DNA from: JAJUFS01 sp964599565
GTDB taxonomy: Bacteria > Pseudomonadota > Gammaproteobacteria > Natronospirales > JAJUFS01
Assembly: GCA_964599565.1 (NCBI GenBank)
Contig: CAZRFE010000008.1
Location: 1 to 53,927, forward strand
Length of the DNA: 53,927 nucleotides
Direction: 5' to 3'
Made by a program: the position numbers and the translations under genes. The notes beneath the pieces are model-generated. The model was not told the origin of the DNA. It ran no database searches and worked only from the letters and a program-made list of their open reading frames with translations. The number at the start of each line of letters is the position of its first letter. The stretch's first letter is position 1. Shown here piece by piece: positions 34,222 through 42,896 of the stretch.

Positions 34222-34974
34222 TCAATGACGCGTATCTGCCATCCGGCTGGCCTGCATCAGCACGGAATTCTCGTACCAGTTCAACACGCGCTTCATGTGC
34301 ACTTCTTCCTGGCGCAACGCATGGCCGAACGTCTTCGCCATGTCATCAAGGTTCATTTCATTGCAAAGCGCGATGAGCAGTTCCCATGCCGCGTTGTCCA
34401 TCATCTCGACGCCGAGCATCGCTTCCAGGCATTGCGACAACGACGTGCGCGGATCCGCGATCACCTTGCGGAATCCCGTCGCGGCCATGCCGCTGACATC
34501 CGCATCCGGCGTCTGCGCCGTCGGGTCCGCGCCAAGGCTTTCGATCGCATCTCTCAGCAGCCGGAAATGTTCCGCTTCTTCATCGCGCATCTCCTCAAGG
34601 TCGCGGATCGAGACCGGCGCAATGTCCTGCACGCTCGCAAGCGCGTCGCATTTGCGCAGCAGGCTGTCGTACAGGCGAACGCCGCTGCGCTCGAACGCGA
34701 GCCGCTCGCCGAGCTTGTTGATCAGCACTTCGGGGTTGTGGCCGGTGAACTTGTCCATCGCGGACTTGAGCGCGCCTTTGATCGTACCGGGCATCGGTAC
34801 GGAACCGACCGGGTCTGCTTCGAGAATGTACGCACGGCCAGGCTCCGCGAGTCCCGCACCCGCCCGGCTGCCCGGCGGTGTCATTTCCTTCGCGCCGCTT
34901 GCCATTTCCCTGCTGTGCACCGGCGACATGTCGGCGCCGGTGCGATTCATGCCCATTGATGTCGATTTTTCCAT
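34222..34974 (-). CDS. Ferritin-like di-iron domain protein
   Basis: A 250-aa protein. Residues 1-80 are Met/Gly/Pro-rich and disordered. Residues 85-240 form a four-helix ferritin-like bundle with the di-iron pattern: E95 (AFERSG), E133-AE-H136, E190 (GVEMMD) and E223-EV-H226. This predicts a rubrerythrin-type iron or peroxide-handling site. No C-terminal rubredoxin. SD GGGAG before ATG 34974. It is 19 nt downstream of a second, larger ferritin-like gene. Confidence 0.75.
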   Translation of the reverse strand: MEKSTSMGMNRTGADMSPVHSREMASGAKEMTPPGSRAGAGLAEPGRAYILEADPVGSVPMPGTIKGALKSAMDKFTGHNPEVLINKLGERLAFERSGVRLYDSLLRKCDALASVQDIAPVSIRDLEEMRDEEAEHFRLLRDAIESLGADPTAQTPDADVSGMAATGFRKVIADPRTSLSQCLEAMLGVEMMDNAAWELLIALCNEMNLDDMAKTFGHALRQEEVHMKRVLNWYENSVLMQASRMADTRH

Positions 34975-34993
34975 TGCTGTGTCTCCCGTTCGT

Positions 34994-36166
34994 TCAGGCA
35001 GCGCGCGTTGAGTGCCGGTTGAGTTCGGTACCCGGGCGCCATTGATAATCCGCCGCAACCGCATCGGACGGTGAACCGCCTGCATTCAGCTGTTGCCGGT
35101 ACTGCCGCGAGGCGTCGCGCTCCTCGGCCTTGTCGACGAACTGCGTGCCCGCGGCGCGCAGGTTCAGTTCCTGCGCCAGCGTGCGCCGTACGAATTCCCG
35201 CTGGCTCTGGTAGGCAATCGGATCCGGCAGCGCTTCGGGGAGAATTTCCGCCGGGTCGCGGCGCTCGTGCTGCTTGAACAGTTCCATCACGAGATGCAGG
35301 TGGCCGAGTTCGTAATCCAGGAAACGCTCCCAGATCGCCTTCACGCGCGGATTCGATTCCGACGCCATGCAGCTGTAGTAGTTGTTGACCTCGTTCGCTT
35401 CATATAGCACCCATTTCTCCAGCCAGGTTTCGTCCGGATCGATGATGGAGCCGTACTGCGTGACGTGCTGTTCCTCGATGGATGCAATTTCCGCGTAGAG
35501 CTGCCGCGCGAGGGGATCGGCGAATGTCGGGCCGATGTTCATGTAGTAGTCGCGCGTCTGGTACTCCCCCGACATGATGGTGAGCGCATTCATCTTCGTG
35601 ACCGGCGCCGCGGTCTTTCGGTCGTAGTGAGCGCGCAGGTCGTCGTTCGGATCGCGATGCTCGTCGATCGTCGGGCGGCCGGGAATGACGTCCGTGTAGC
35701 TTTGCAGGATGTTGTTCGCATCCATGCCTTCGACACGGTCAAGCAGCGCGGAATAGCGGTACATGTGATCGAAGTCTTCCAGCAGGCCGAAGCGATACAC
35801 CTGCGCGAGATACGGATCGGGTTCCTGCTGCGCGATGGCGGCGGTCACCTCGATCGCCACCTGCTCGTACGCGATCGTGGTCTCGAGCGGCGAATGGTCC
35901 GCGGAGAGCAGCCAGTTCACCATCGTCTGCTGATGATGTTCGACGCGACGGATGCGCGCGAGCGGTTCGCGCAGCGCGCCGTTGGATTGCGCACACAGAT
36001 GCTGGAAGCGGTTCGCCTGCTGCTCGATGCCGTTCATGAGAATCACGCGCACGCGCGTGAACGCATCGTCGTCGAGCTTGCTGATGGGCGGCGGCGCAAG
36101 TTCGCGCCACGTGAACTTCTGCTGTTCAAGCGGCGTTCCTTTCGCGTCGAAGAGTCTCACGGTCAT
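34994..36166 (-). CDS. Large ferritin-like helical protein
   Basis: A 390-aa helix-rich protein. Candidate metal ligands occur in two groups: EQVAIEV and EDFDHMYRY in the first half, then EIASIEEQHVTQYG, EANEVNNYY and YELGHLHLV in the second. This looks like two ferritin-like units or one long di-iron bundle. The N-terminal 30 residues are beta-like and the C-terminal 60 are charged linker. CGCAGGAGA is the SD for ATG 36166. First gene of a two-gene operon with the smaller ferritin-like protein. The reaction is not known. Confidence 0.65.
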   Translation of the reverse strand: MTVRLFDAKGTPLEQQKFTWRELAPPPISKLDDDAFTRVRVILMNGIEQQANRFQHLCAQSNGALREPLARIRRVEHHQQTMVNWLLSADHSPLETTIAYEQVAIEVTAAIAQQEPDPYLAQVYRFGLLEDFDHMYRYSALLDRVEGMDANNILQSYTDVIPGRPTIDEHRDPNDDLRAHYDRKTAAPVTKMNALTIMSGEYQTRDYYMNIGPTFADPLARQLYAEIASIEEQHVTQYGSIIDPDETWLEKWVLYEANEVNNYYSCMASESNPRVKAIWERFLDYELGHLHLVMELFKQHERRDPAEILPEALPDPIAYQSQREFVRRTLAQELNLRAAGTQFVDKAEERDASRQYRQQLNAGGSPSDAVAADYQWRPGTELNRHSTRAA

Positions 36167-36308
36167 GGCGTTCTCCTGCGGATGGAAGGATCAGGTCTGC
36201 GGACCATGCGCCGCGCGGGACGCCTTTGTTTTCGGGGATTCGCTGTAAACGGCGCGATGTGCGCTGATGGATTGCCTGCACCGCGTGGTGGAAGTTGCCT
36301 GAGGGGAT

Positions 36309-36322
36309 GGGCGGAGCCGCCC
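36309..36322. terminator. Short GC hairpin downstream of the ATP-grasp gene
   Basis: GGGCGG / AG / CCGCCC, 28 nt after the ATP-grasp stop on the minus strand. No U-run; weak. Confidence 0.3.
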
Positions 36323-36349
36323 GTCGCGTGAGTGCTCGAATGAACGGCG

Positions 36350-37360
36350 TCAGACCACCGCGCGCTGCGGTTCGTCGACGGCGGAAAAATCCGTGAGCGT
36401 GCTTGCGAAGTGACGGCGCGCGAACGCGATGCGCTCGCCCTTGCCGATGGATCCAGCGCGCGGAAGGTTTTCGATGCGGCGCAGGCGCGGCAGCAGGCCG
36501 GCGCCATTCGCGATCTGGATGGTCAGGCCCGGACGCGCATTGAGTTCGAGCAGCATCGGCCCCTGCGTGCGATCAAGCACGAGATCGACGCCGAGATAAC
36601 CGAGTCCCGTCATGTCCGCGCATGCGCAGGCAAGTTCCAGCAGCGTGTCCCATTGCGGAACGCGCAGCGAGAGCAGATCGCGCCCGGTGTCCGGATGCAC
36701 GACGATCGGCTGGTTGCGCTGGACGGCACGCACCGCGCGCCCGCTGACGATGTCGATGCCGACGCCGACCGCGCCCTGGTGCAGGTTTGCCTTGCCGTTC
36801 GAGGCCGCGCAGGAAAGACGGATCATCGCCATCACGGGAAAGCCGCTGAACACGATGACGCGAACATCCGGCACGCCTTCGAAGGTGTATGCGCCGAGCG
36901 CGTCATCGACTTCGAGCAGCGCCTCGAACATCGCGACGTCCGGCGCGCCGCCGAGCGAGAACAGTCCGGCGAGAATGTTCGACACGTGCCGCTGCACGTC
37001 GGTGATTTCGAGCGCGCGGCCGTTGGAGCGGCGCAGGCTGCCGTCCGCTGCGCGCGTCACGACGAGGATGCCCTTGCCGCCGGAACCGTTCGCAGGCTTG
37101 ACGCAGAACCCCGCGTGGTCCGCGACAAGCTCGCTCACCTTCATCACGTCGTGCTGGTTGTCGATCACGCCGAGCAGCGCGGGTGTTGCAACACCGTGCT
37201 CAAGTGCAAGCCGCTTGGTCCTGAGCTTGTCGTCGACGAGCGGATAGAGGTTGCGCGGATTGTAAGGCGAGATGTAGGAAATGTTGCGCCGGTTCATGCC
37301 CATCACGCCCATCTCGGCGAGCGCGCGGTTCGGCAGCATGCTCTTCAGCCAATCGAGCAT
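36350..37360 (-). CDS. Alpha-L-glutamate ligase-like ATP-grasp protein (RimK-related)
   Basis: A 336-aa ATP-grasp enzyme. GMNRRNISYISPYNPR (about 21-36) is specific to the subgroup that travels with 7TM-transglutaminases. The ATP-binding segment KPANGSGGKGILVV and the metal-binding LLELNARPGLTIQ near 270 are intact. It would join an amino acid or peptide to a carboxylate. It starts 4 nt after the transglutaminase stop and is the third gene of the operon. The substrate is not established. Confidence 0.88.
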   Translation of the reverse strand: MLDWLKSMLPNRALAEMGVMGMNRRNISYISPYNPRNLYPLVDDKLRTKRLALEHGVATPALLGVIDNQHDVMKVSELVADHAGFCVKPANGSGGKGILVVTRAADGSLRRSNGRALEITDVQRHVSNILAGLFSLGGAPDVAMFEALLEVDDALGAYTFEGVPDVRVIVFSGFPVMAMIRLSCAASNGKANLHQGAVGVGIDIVSGRAVRAVQRNQPIVVHPDTGRDLLSLRVPQWDTLLELACACADMTGLGYLGVDLVLDRTQGPMLLELNARPGLTIQIANGAGLLPRLRRIENLPRAGSIGKGERIAFARRHFASTLTDFSAVDEPQRAVV

Positions 37361-37364
37361 CGCG

Positions 37365-38882
37365 TCATCCCCGCGGCGAGAGCAGCGGACGGAAGCGGCG
37401 GAACTCCGTCAGGCGATAGCCGGTGTAGTTGCCGAGCAGCAGCACGAGCGCCATGAAGATGAGCTGCAGGCCGAGGAAGTTGAACGTCAGGTACCGCACG
37501 ACGTCATTGCTCATCACGAGATACGCGAGCACCGCGACGAGCAGCGAACCGCCGCCCTGGCGCAGCACTTCCTTCGGCCCTTCCTCCTCCCAGAGGATGG
37601 ACATGCGCTCGATGGTCCACGAGAGAATGATCATCGGGAAGAACGTGATCTTCAGCCCTTCCGAAAGCCCGAGCTGGAAGGAGATCACCGAGAACGTCGC
37701 GATGATGATGATCACCGAAATGATCACCGCGGAGATGCGCGCCACCAGCAGCAGGTTGAGCCGGGAAAGATACCCGCGGATCAGAAGGCCGATGCCGACG
37801 ACGAGCAGGAAGCCGACGAGCCCGGTGACGAGGCTCGTCTGGATGAACGCCATCGCGATGAGCACGGGCATGAACGTGCCGGACGTGCGCACGCCGATGA
37901 GGATGCGCAGCAGCGACACGATCAGCACACCGACGGGAATCAGCAGGATGCCCTTGAACAGCGCCTGCTCGGAGAGCGGCAGGCTGTGGATGGAAAGATC
38001 GAGCACGTTCTCGCCGAGCGACAGCGTGCCTTCCTGCAGCATGCGGTTCACGGGCACGTCCTGCGTGATCATCGAGAAGCTCACCTGCGAATTCGTGCCG
38101 CCGACGACATCAAGCAGCGGACTTGATGCGTACTCCCACAGGAGCTGGTTCGCGCGCTGTCCCTGCTCGCCGGTGCGGATGTTGAACAGCCGGTAGGCGT
38201 TGCCGTCGAACACCTGCAGGAGATTCGACACCGACTGCCGGCGCCGCCCGTCCTCGAGATTCAGCGCATGCACTTCGCGCGCGGGAATGCCCGCCGCGTG
38301 CAGCAGGTCGACGAGCCATTCGCCGCGCGATTTCACCTGCGTCAGCAGCTGCGCGCTCTGCGCCTGGTTGTTGAACTCGATGATCAGCTGGCGCGCGAAC
38401 GTGTATGGATCCGCGGAGCGTTCCCGCGCGCGCTGCAGGAGCTGGCTGGTCGCGGTGGCATGCTGGCCGTCGAGGAACACCTGCCGCAGCGGCGGCGGCG
38501 TCGAGACTCGATCGTCAAGCGTGCCGGGATCGACGAGCATTTCCACCTGGTAGTAAAGCGTCTGCTGCCCTTGCGCGGAACGGATCGACCATTCCGCGCG
38601 GCGGTCATACGCATCGCCGACGAACGCAAGCCCGTAACCCGGACTCGCGGTGTGCTCGCCCACGCGCTCGAAGCCGGGCTGCGTGTCGGGAATCGCGAGC
38701 GATACCTTCACCGGGTCGCCGGAGGCGAAGAAATCCACCTTCGCTTCCACCGACCATATCTGCCGTTTCTCGCCGGGCAGCCACGGCACGTCGAACACCG
38801 CATGGCGATACCAGGTGAGCAGGCAGCCCGCGGCGACAAGCAGCAGGATCAGAAGATGAAACGGCGTGCGCCGGGCGTTCAT
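37365..38882 (-). CDS. Inactive-transglutaminase-like protein fused to 7 membrane helices
   Basis: A 505-aa protein. N-terminal anchor (8-28); a large periplasmic part (30-250) with a transglutaminase-like fold; then seven membrane helices in the C-terminal half (about 300-495) separated by short loops. The expected Cys-His-Asp triad is not evident: HAAGIPAREVHALNLEDG retains fold residues only. This is the transglut_i_TM/7TM type. It overlaps the upstream protease gene by ATGA and is followed after 4 nt by the ATP-grasp gene. Confidence 0.85.
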   Translation of the reverse strand: MNARRTPFHLLILLLVAAGCLLTWYRHAVFDVPWLPGEKRQIWSVEAKVDFFASGDPVKVSLAIPDTQPGFERVGEHTASPGYGLAFVGDAYDRRAEWSIRSAQGQQTLYYQVEMLVDPGTLDDRVSTPPPLRQVFLDGQHATATSQLLQRARERSADPYTFARQLIIEFNNQAQSAQLLTQVKSRGEWLVDLLHAAGIPAREVHALNLEDGRRRQSVSNLLQVFDGNAYRLFNIRTGEQGQRANQLLWEYASSPLLDVVGGTNSQVSFSMITQDVPVNRMLQEGTLSLGENVLDLSIHSLPLSEQALFKGILLIPVGVLIVSLLRILIGVRTSGTFMPVLIAMAFIQTSLVTGLVGFLLVVGIGLLIRGYLSRLNLLLVARISAVIISVIIIIATFSVISFQLGLSEGLKITFFPMIILSWTIERMSILWEEEGPKEVLRQGGGSLLVAVLAYLVMSNDVVRYLTFNFLGLQLIFMALVLLLGNYTGYRLTEFRRFRPLLSPRG

Positions 38883-39652
38883 TCAGCGGACACCGGCGCG
38901 TCGGGCGCATCGATCACGTGCTTGTCGTGCAGGAACTTGCGCGCCACATCGACAACGGCGACATCGCGCAGGAAATTGCGCCCGAGCAGCAGCGGATAGA
39001 GCATGTCTTCGCGGTTGTTCAGCGTGAACTCGGTTTCATCGACGATGTCGCCGACGCGCACCGTGAGTTTCACCACCGGGCGGCGATCCAGTTCCTCGAC
39101 GGACGCCTGGCGGATGCGCACGTAGCGCACGAGCGGCGTCTCGTAGACTTCCCCGCCGTCCGGATGTTCCTCGTCCGGCACACGGAAACGTATCCAGTCG
39201 CGCCCGTCGCGCTCGAAAGGCTGCAGCTCCGTCGCATTCAGCGACGAGGACAGCGCGCCGGTATCCACGCGCGCCTTGAGGTTGCGACCGAGCAGCTCGA
39301 CCCACGCCCACTCGTTGCGCCCGAGAACCGTCTTGCCGGCGTTCGGTGCGGGGGTCGGCGGTTGCGGTGCTGTCTCGTCCTTCTCCTCGATGGGCGCTTT
39401 CGGCATGGCCGCGATGCCGTCCTGCAGGGTGCGCAGCGTGCGGTCGAGATCCGCGACCATTTCCACCATGCGCTGGTAGGACTCGGCGGATTGCGCGATG
39501 AGCGACGTCTGCTCCTCGATGAGCGAGTTCTGCTCGGCGAGCAGCTGCGCCTGCTCCGCCTGTCTTTTCTCGATAGCGCGGACGGTTTCCGCATCCATGG
39601 CGCAGCCGGTCAGCGGCAGCGCGAGCAGCACCAGGCAACGAATTGACGGCAT
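38879..39652 (-). CDS. Retropepsin-like (ATP-dependent zinc protease family) lipoprotein
   Basis: A 257-aa protein with a lipobox LPLTGC (Cys17), a coiled-coil region (22-80), a Pro-rich linker and a retropepsin-like domain (105-250). The catalytic motif is RVDTGALSSSLNA with Asp130, and LLGRNFLRDVAVVDVARKF ends the fold. The family name includes zinc protease, but the DTGA signature indicates an aspartic-type fold. First gene of the protease/transglutaminase/ATP-grasp operon; ATG 39652 is the only start that leaves a lipobox. Confidence 0.85.
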   Translation of the reverse strand: MPSIRCLVLLALPLTGCAMDAETVRAIEKRQAEQAQLLAEQNSLIEEQTSLIAQSAESYQRMVEMVADLDRTLRTLQDGIAAMPKAPIEEKDETAPQPPTPAPNAGKTVLGRNEWAWVELLGRNLKARVDTGALSSSLNATELQPFERDGRDWIRFRVPDEEHPDGGEVYETPLVRYVRIRQASVEELDRRPVVKLTVRVGDIVDETEFTLNNREDMLYPLLLGRNFLRDVAVVDVARKFLHDKHVIDAPDAPVSAE

Positions 39653-39811
39653 AGGCAGGACCACGGTCAGCAGGATTCTGTCAAACGGAAGGCGGCGATA
39701 GTAGCAAGCGCAGGGCCAATTTCCCACTGAGTGGATCGCACGCCGGCACGGCCGGGCGGACTGGCGCTGCAGCAACACATACGCACTCGGACATCATTAA
39801 TAAGTGTGAGT

Positions 39812-40222
39812 TCAGCGCCCGCCGTGAAGCGCCCTGCGCAGCGCCGTCAGCACCTGCATGAAGTCCTCGTCATGTCCGCGCGCGCCGTGCAGCGCGCCAT
39901 TCAGGCGATGCGCCCATTCATGCGCGATCGTCACGTGATACACGTGCCAGAACTTCTCCGCATCGTGGATGGATTCAAGGTCCAGCGACATGACGTTCCA
40001 TTCGTGATCGTAGCTGCCGTGCAGGCCGGGCAGCCGGTCGAGCACAAGCCCGGGACGCGCATCATGCCGGCCGAACAGCGCGTTGCCCGCCGCCACGACC
40101 TCCGCCACGCGTTCGCGCAGCAGGCGCTTCTTCAACGACCAGTCGACATCGGGCGGCAAGGCGGGAATCGCGGCGAACAGCAAGGGCGCGAGCAGCGTCA
40201 TCGCGCGGGCTTCGCGATGCAT
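39812..40222 (-). CDS. Small secreted HExxH metalloprotein (SprT/zincin-like)
   Basis: A 136-aa protein: hydrophobic N-terminus (7-23, likely signal peptide) and a zincin helix TIAHEWAHRLNG with H101-E-x-x-H105, followed by GHDEDFMQVLTAL, which would supply the third ligand as His117. This resembles SprT-like minimal proteases. ATG 40222 or 40201 are both possible starts. The neighbours are Cfa and the envelope protease operon. No substrate inferred. Confidence 0.6.
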   Translation of the reverse strand: MHREARAMTLLAPLLFAAIPALPPDVDWSLKKRLLRERVAEVVAAGNALFGRHDARPGLVLDRLPGLHGSYDHEWNVMSLDLESIHDAEKFWHVYHVTIAHEWAHRLNGALHGARGHDEDFMQVLTALRRALHGGR

Positions 40223-40348
40223 GGCAAGGGAACGTTCACGGCATCCAGTGTTGCCGCCGGACATGCGCCGCACACTACGCCGGATCATTCATTCCACGGT
40301 GCGGATGCACAGCGTGAACCTGCGCTGCATACAGCGACGCGGGGAGAT

Positions 40349-41509
40349 TCAGCGCGGCGCGATGTACCCGCCGGGAATGCCGTGCGGGGAGAGCACCAGC
40401 TGCCACAGCTGCATGCGGCGCGTGCGAAAGCCGGCGGCGCTCATCATCAGGTACAGCCGCCACATGCGGCGGAAACGTTCATCGTAGCGGGATGGAAGAT
40501 CGCCGCAGTGCGCTTCGAAGTTGCGGTGCCAGGCGAGCAGCGTGCGGTCGTAGTCCGTGCCGAAGTTGTGCCAGTCCTCGACGACGAACAGGTTCTCGCA
40601 CGCGGCGCCGATCTGGCGGATGGAAGGCAGGTTCGAACGCGGGAAGATGTAGCGCGCGATCCACGGGTTGGTGTGCGTGCTGCTGGTGTTGCGGCCGATG
40701 GTGTGCAGCAGGAACACACCGTCCGGCTTCAGGCAGCGGCGCAGCACCTCGAAGTAGCGCCGGTAATTGCGGTAACCGACGTGCTCGAACATGCCGATGG
40801 AAAACGCGCGATCGAAATGCCCGCCGAATGCGCGCGGCAGGTCGCGGTAATCCTCGAGGCGGATATCCACCGGCAGGCCCGCGCAGCGCCTTGCCGCATG
40901 TTCCGCCTGGTGCGCGGAGACCGTCACGCCGACCATTTCCACGCCGCAGGTTTCCGCCATGTACTGCGCCGCCCCGCCCCAGCCGCAGCCGACATCGAGC
41001 ACGCGCATGCCGGGACGAAGCCCGAGCTTGCGCGCGACGAGATCGAGCTTGGCCAACTGCGCGGCTTCGAGATCTTCCGCGTGCCGCCAGTACGCGCAGG
41101 AATACATCATGCGCGGATCGAGCATGCACTCGAACAGCTCATCGCCAAGATCGTAGTGCCGCTCGCCGATCTGGAATGCGCCGGCGCGCGTCTGCAGGTT
41201 GAAAAGCCGCGTGCGCAGCGCGAGCAGCGCGTTGTGCCAGTCGCTGATCTTCCGATGCACGTCGGCATCGAGCAGGCGCGCGAACATGCCATCAAGGTCC
41301 GCGCAATCCCACCAGCCGTCCATGTACGCCTCGCCGAGGCCGAGCGAACCCTGCAGCATCGCCCGGCGATAGAAGCGCGGATCGTGCGCGCGGATGTCCC
41401 AGGGCCGCGCGCCGCCGACGCGGATGTCCGCGCGCGCAAGCAGATCGGTGACGCGTTGCTGCAACCGTGACATGACAGCGGTATGGCAGATCGACCCACG
41501 GGTTTCCAT
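40349..41509 (-). CDS. cfa: Cyclopropane-fatty-acyl-phospholipid synthase
   Basis: A 386-aa SAM-dependent enzyme that adds a methylene bridge to unsaturated acyl chains of membrane lipids, usually in stationary phase or acid stress. Long matches to E. coli Cfa (382 aa): GSLGLGEAYMDGWWD, HYDLGDELF, MLDPRMMYSCAYW, the SAM motif VLDVGCGWGG, GMFEHVG and NPWIARYIFP, with the catalytic Glu/His/Tyr segments retained. Start may be ATG 41509 or 41473; neither has an obvious SD. Confidence 0.95.
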   Translation of the reverse strand: METRGSICHTAVMSRLQQRVTDLLARADIRVGGARPWDIRAHDPRFYRRAMLQGSLGLGEAYMDGWWDCADLDGMFARLLDADVHRKISDWHNALLALRTRLFNLQTRAGAFQIGERHYDLGDELFECMLDPRMMYSCAYWRHAEDLEAAQLAKLDLVARKLGLRPGMRVLDVGCGWGGAAQYMAETCGVEMVGVTVSAHQAEHAARRCAGLPVDIRLEDYRDLPRAFGGHFDRAFSIGMFEHVGYRNYRRYFEVLRRCLKPDGVFLLHTIGRNTSSTHTNPWIARYIFPRSNLPSIRQIGAACENLFVVEDWHNFGTDYDRTLLAWHRNFEAHCGDLPSRYDERFRRMWRLYLMMSAAGFRTRRMQLWQLVLSPHGIPGGYIAPR

Positions 41510-41608
41510 CGGTTGAATGTCTTATGTCCGCGCATCGCGACATGTCATAACGTCCTTGCGCACGCACGCGGCAGCGCGGAGAATCGAGACTCTCAGGCAA
41601 GCATTCAC

Positions 41609-42787
41609 GTGAACAAGCGCATCCTGATCGTTGACGATGACCCGGCCCTGTATGAAACAGTGCGCGGCATCCTCGCGATCGAAGACATCGAATGCGTTTC
41701 GACGCGCGAGGATTTCCTCGCGTCGCTTGCAACACTGCGGCCCACGCACATCGTTCTCGAACCGGCGGCCGCCGGTTTCGACGTCATCGACATCGTCCGG
41801 CAGCTCGCGCTCGTGCAGAGCACGGCAACCCTTGTCTTCGCAACGCGCCTCGATGCGAGGCTCGCGGACGCCGTTCGCCGCGCGGCAGCAGGCAAGGGTG
41901 TGCGCGTTGCAGGCGTCATTGCAAAACCGGTGAACGCATCAGCGCTGTGCGCGCTGCTCGACGGCGACGGCCAGCGCCTCGTTGCCGCCAGCATGTCTGC
42001 CGACGCCGCACCGGCACACGTATCCGATGCCATGGAAAAGACGCTGCGCGCCGCGGTGCGCGATCGTCGCATTCATCTTGTCTACCAGCCGAAGATCGCC
42101 TGCGACACGCGAAAGCTCGTCGGCTTCGAAGCGCTGGCGCGCTGGGAAACCGCGGACGGCGCTCGAATCGCGCCGCTCGATTTCATCCCGCTCGCCGAAC
42201 AGCTCGGCCTCATCCGCACCTTGACCGCGCAACTGCTTGAGCAGGGTCTCGCGTGGCTCGCCGAATTCCATCGCGATGACGACATTGCACTGTGCGTCAA
42301 TCTCTCGACGGCCGCGCTCGTTGATGGCGGATTTCCCGAGGATCTCGCCGCGGCATGCTTCGTCTTCGGCATCGAACCGCGACGGATCATTCTCGAGCTG
42401 ACGGAAACGGCGACGATGCGCGATCCGGCCAATGCGCTTGAAATGGTGACGCGGCTTCGCCTGAAGGGATTCCACGCCGCCATCGACGATGTCGGTACCG
42501 GGTATTCCTCGCTCGCGCAGCTCGTGCGCCTGCCGTTCTCGGAACTGAAGGTGGACCGCGCCTTCGTGCGCCGCGTGCGTGCATCGGGCGACTGCCGCAA
42601 GATCGTCGATGCGTTCATACAGCTCGGTCACCGGCTTGGACTGCTCGTCATCGCCGAAGGCGTGGAAGACGCCGAGACGCTGGATTATCTCGTTCAGCAC
42701 GGCTGCGATTGCGCGCAGGGCAATTTCATCGCGCAGCCGATGACAGCGGATGCCGCAAGCCACTGGCAATACCCGCCGCTCCACTGA
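41609..42787 (+). CDS. EAL-domain phosphodiesterase with pseudo-receiver domain
   Basis: A 392-aa protein. Residues 1-115 form a response-regulator receiver (IVDDDPALYE, K106 in AKPV), but the phospho-acceptor Asp is replaced by Glu51 (HIVLEPAAAG). Residues 135-390 are an EAL c-di-GMP phosphodiesterase with all metal and catalytic residues: FEALARWE (E174), CVNLS, LELTETA, AIDDVGTGYSSL, KVDRAFVR and IAEGVED. GTG 41609 is chosen because receivers start three residues before this Ile-Leu-Ile-Val. The Glu may lock it as phosphomimetic. It is an orphan with no partner kinase nearby. Confidence 0.88.
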   Translation: MNKRILIVDDDPALYETVRGILAIEDIECVSTREDFLASLATLRPTHIVLEPAAAGFDVIDIVRQLALVQSTATLVFATRLDARLADAVRRAAAGKGVRVAGVIAKPVNASALCALLDGDGQRLVAASMSADAAPAHVSDAMEKTLRAAVRDRRIHLVYQPKIACDTRKLVGFEALARWETADGARIAPLDFIPLAEQLGLIRTLTAQLLEQGLAWLAEFHRDDDIALCVNLSTAALVDGGFPEDLAAACFVFGIEPRRIILELTETATMRDPANALEMVTRLRLKGFHAAIDDVGTGYSSLAQLVRLPFSELKVDRAFVRRVRASGDCRKIVDAFIQLGHRLGLLVIAEGVEDAETLDYLVQHGCDCAQGNFIAQPMTADAASHWQYPPLH

Positions 42788-42896
42788 TCTTTCTTCATCC
42801 TTCGTTGAAACCTTTTCCCCGCGCACCGGGATTCACGCTCGAACCATGCCGCGCGTGCGGCTGGCTGACATACCTGCTCAACCGCGGAGGTGCACC

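Noticed and set aside
36350..37360. Ribosomal protein S6 modification enzyme RimK proper
   Set aside because: The subgroup N-terminus and operon partners match the alpha-L-glutamate ligase-like proteins tied to 7TM-transglutaminases, not RimK itself.
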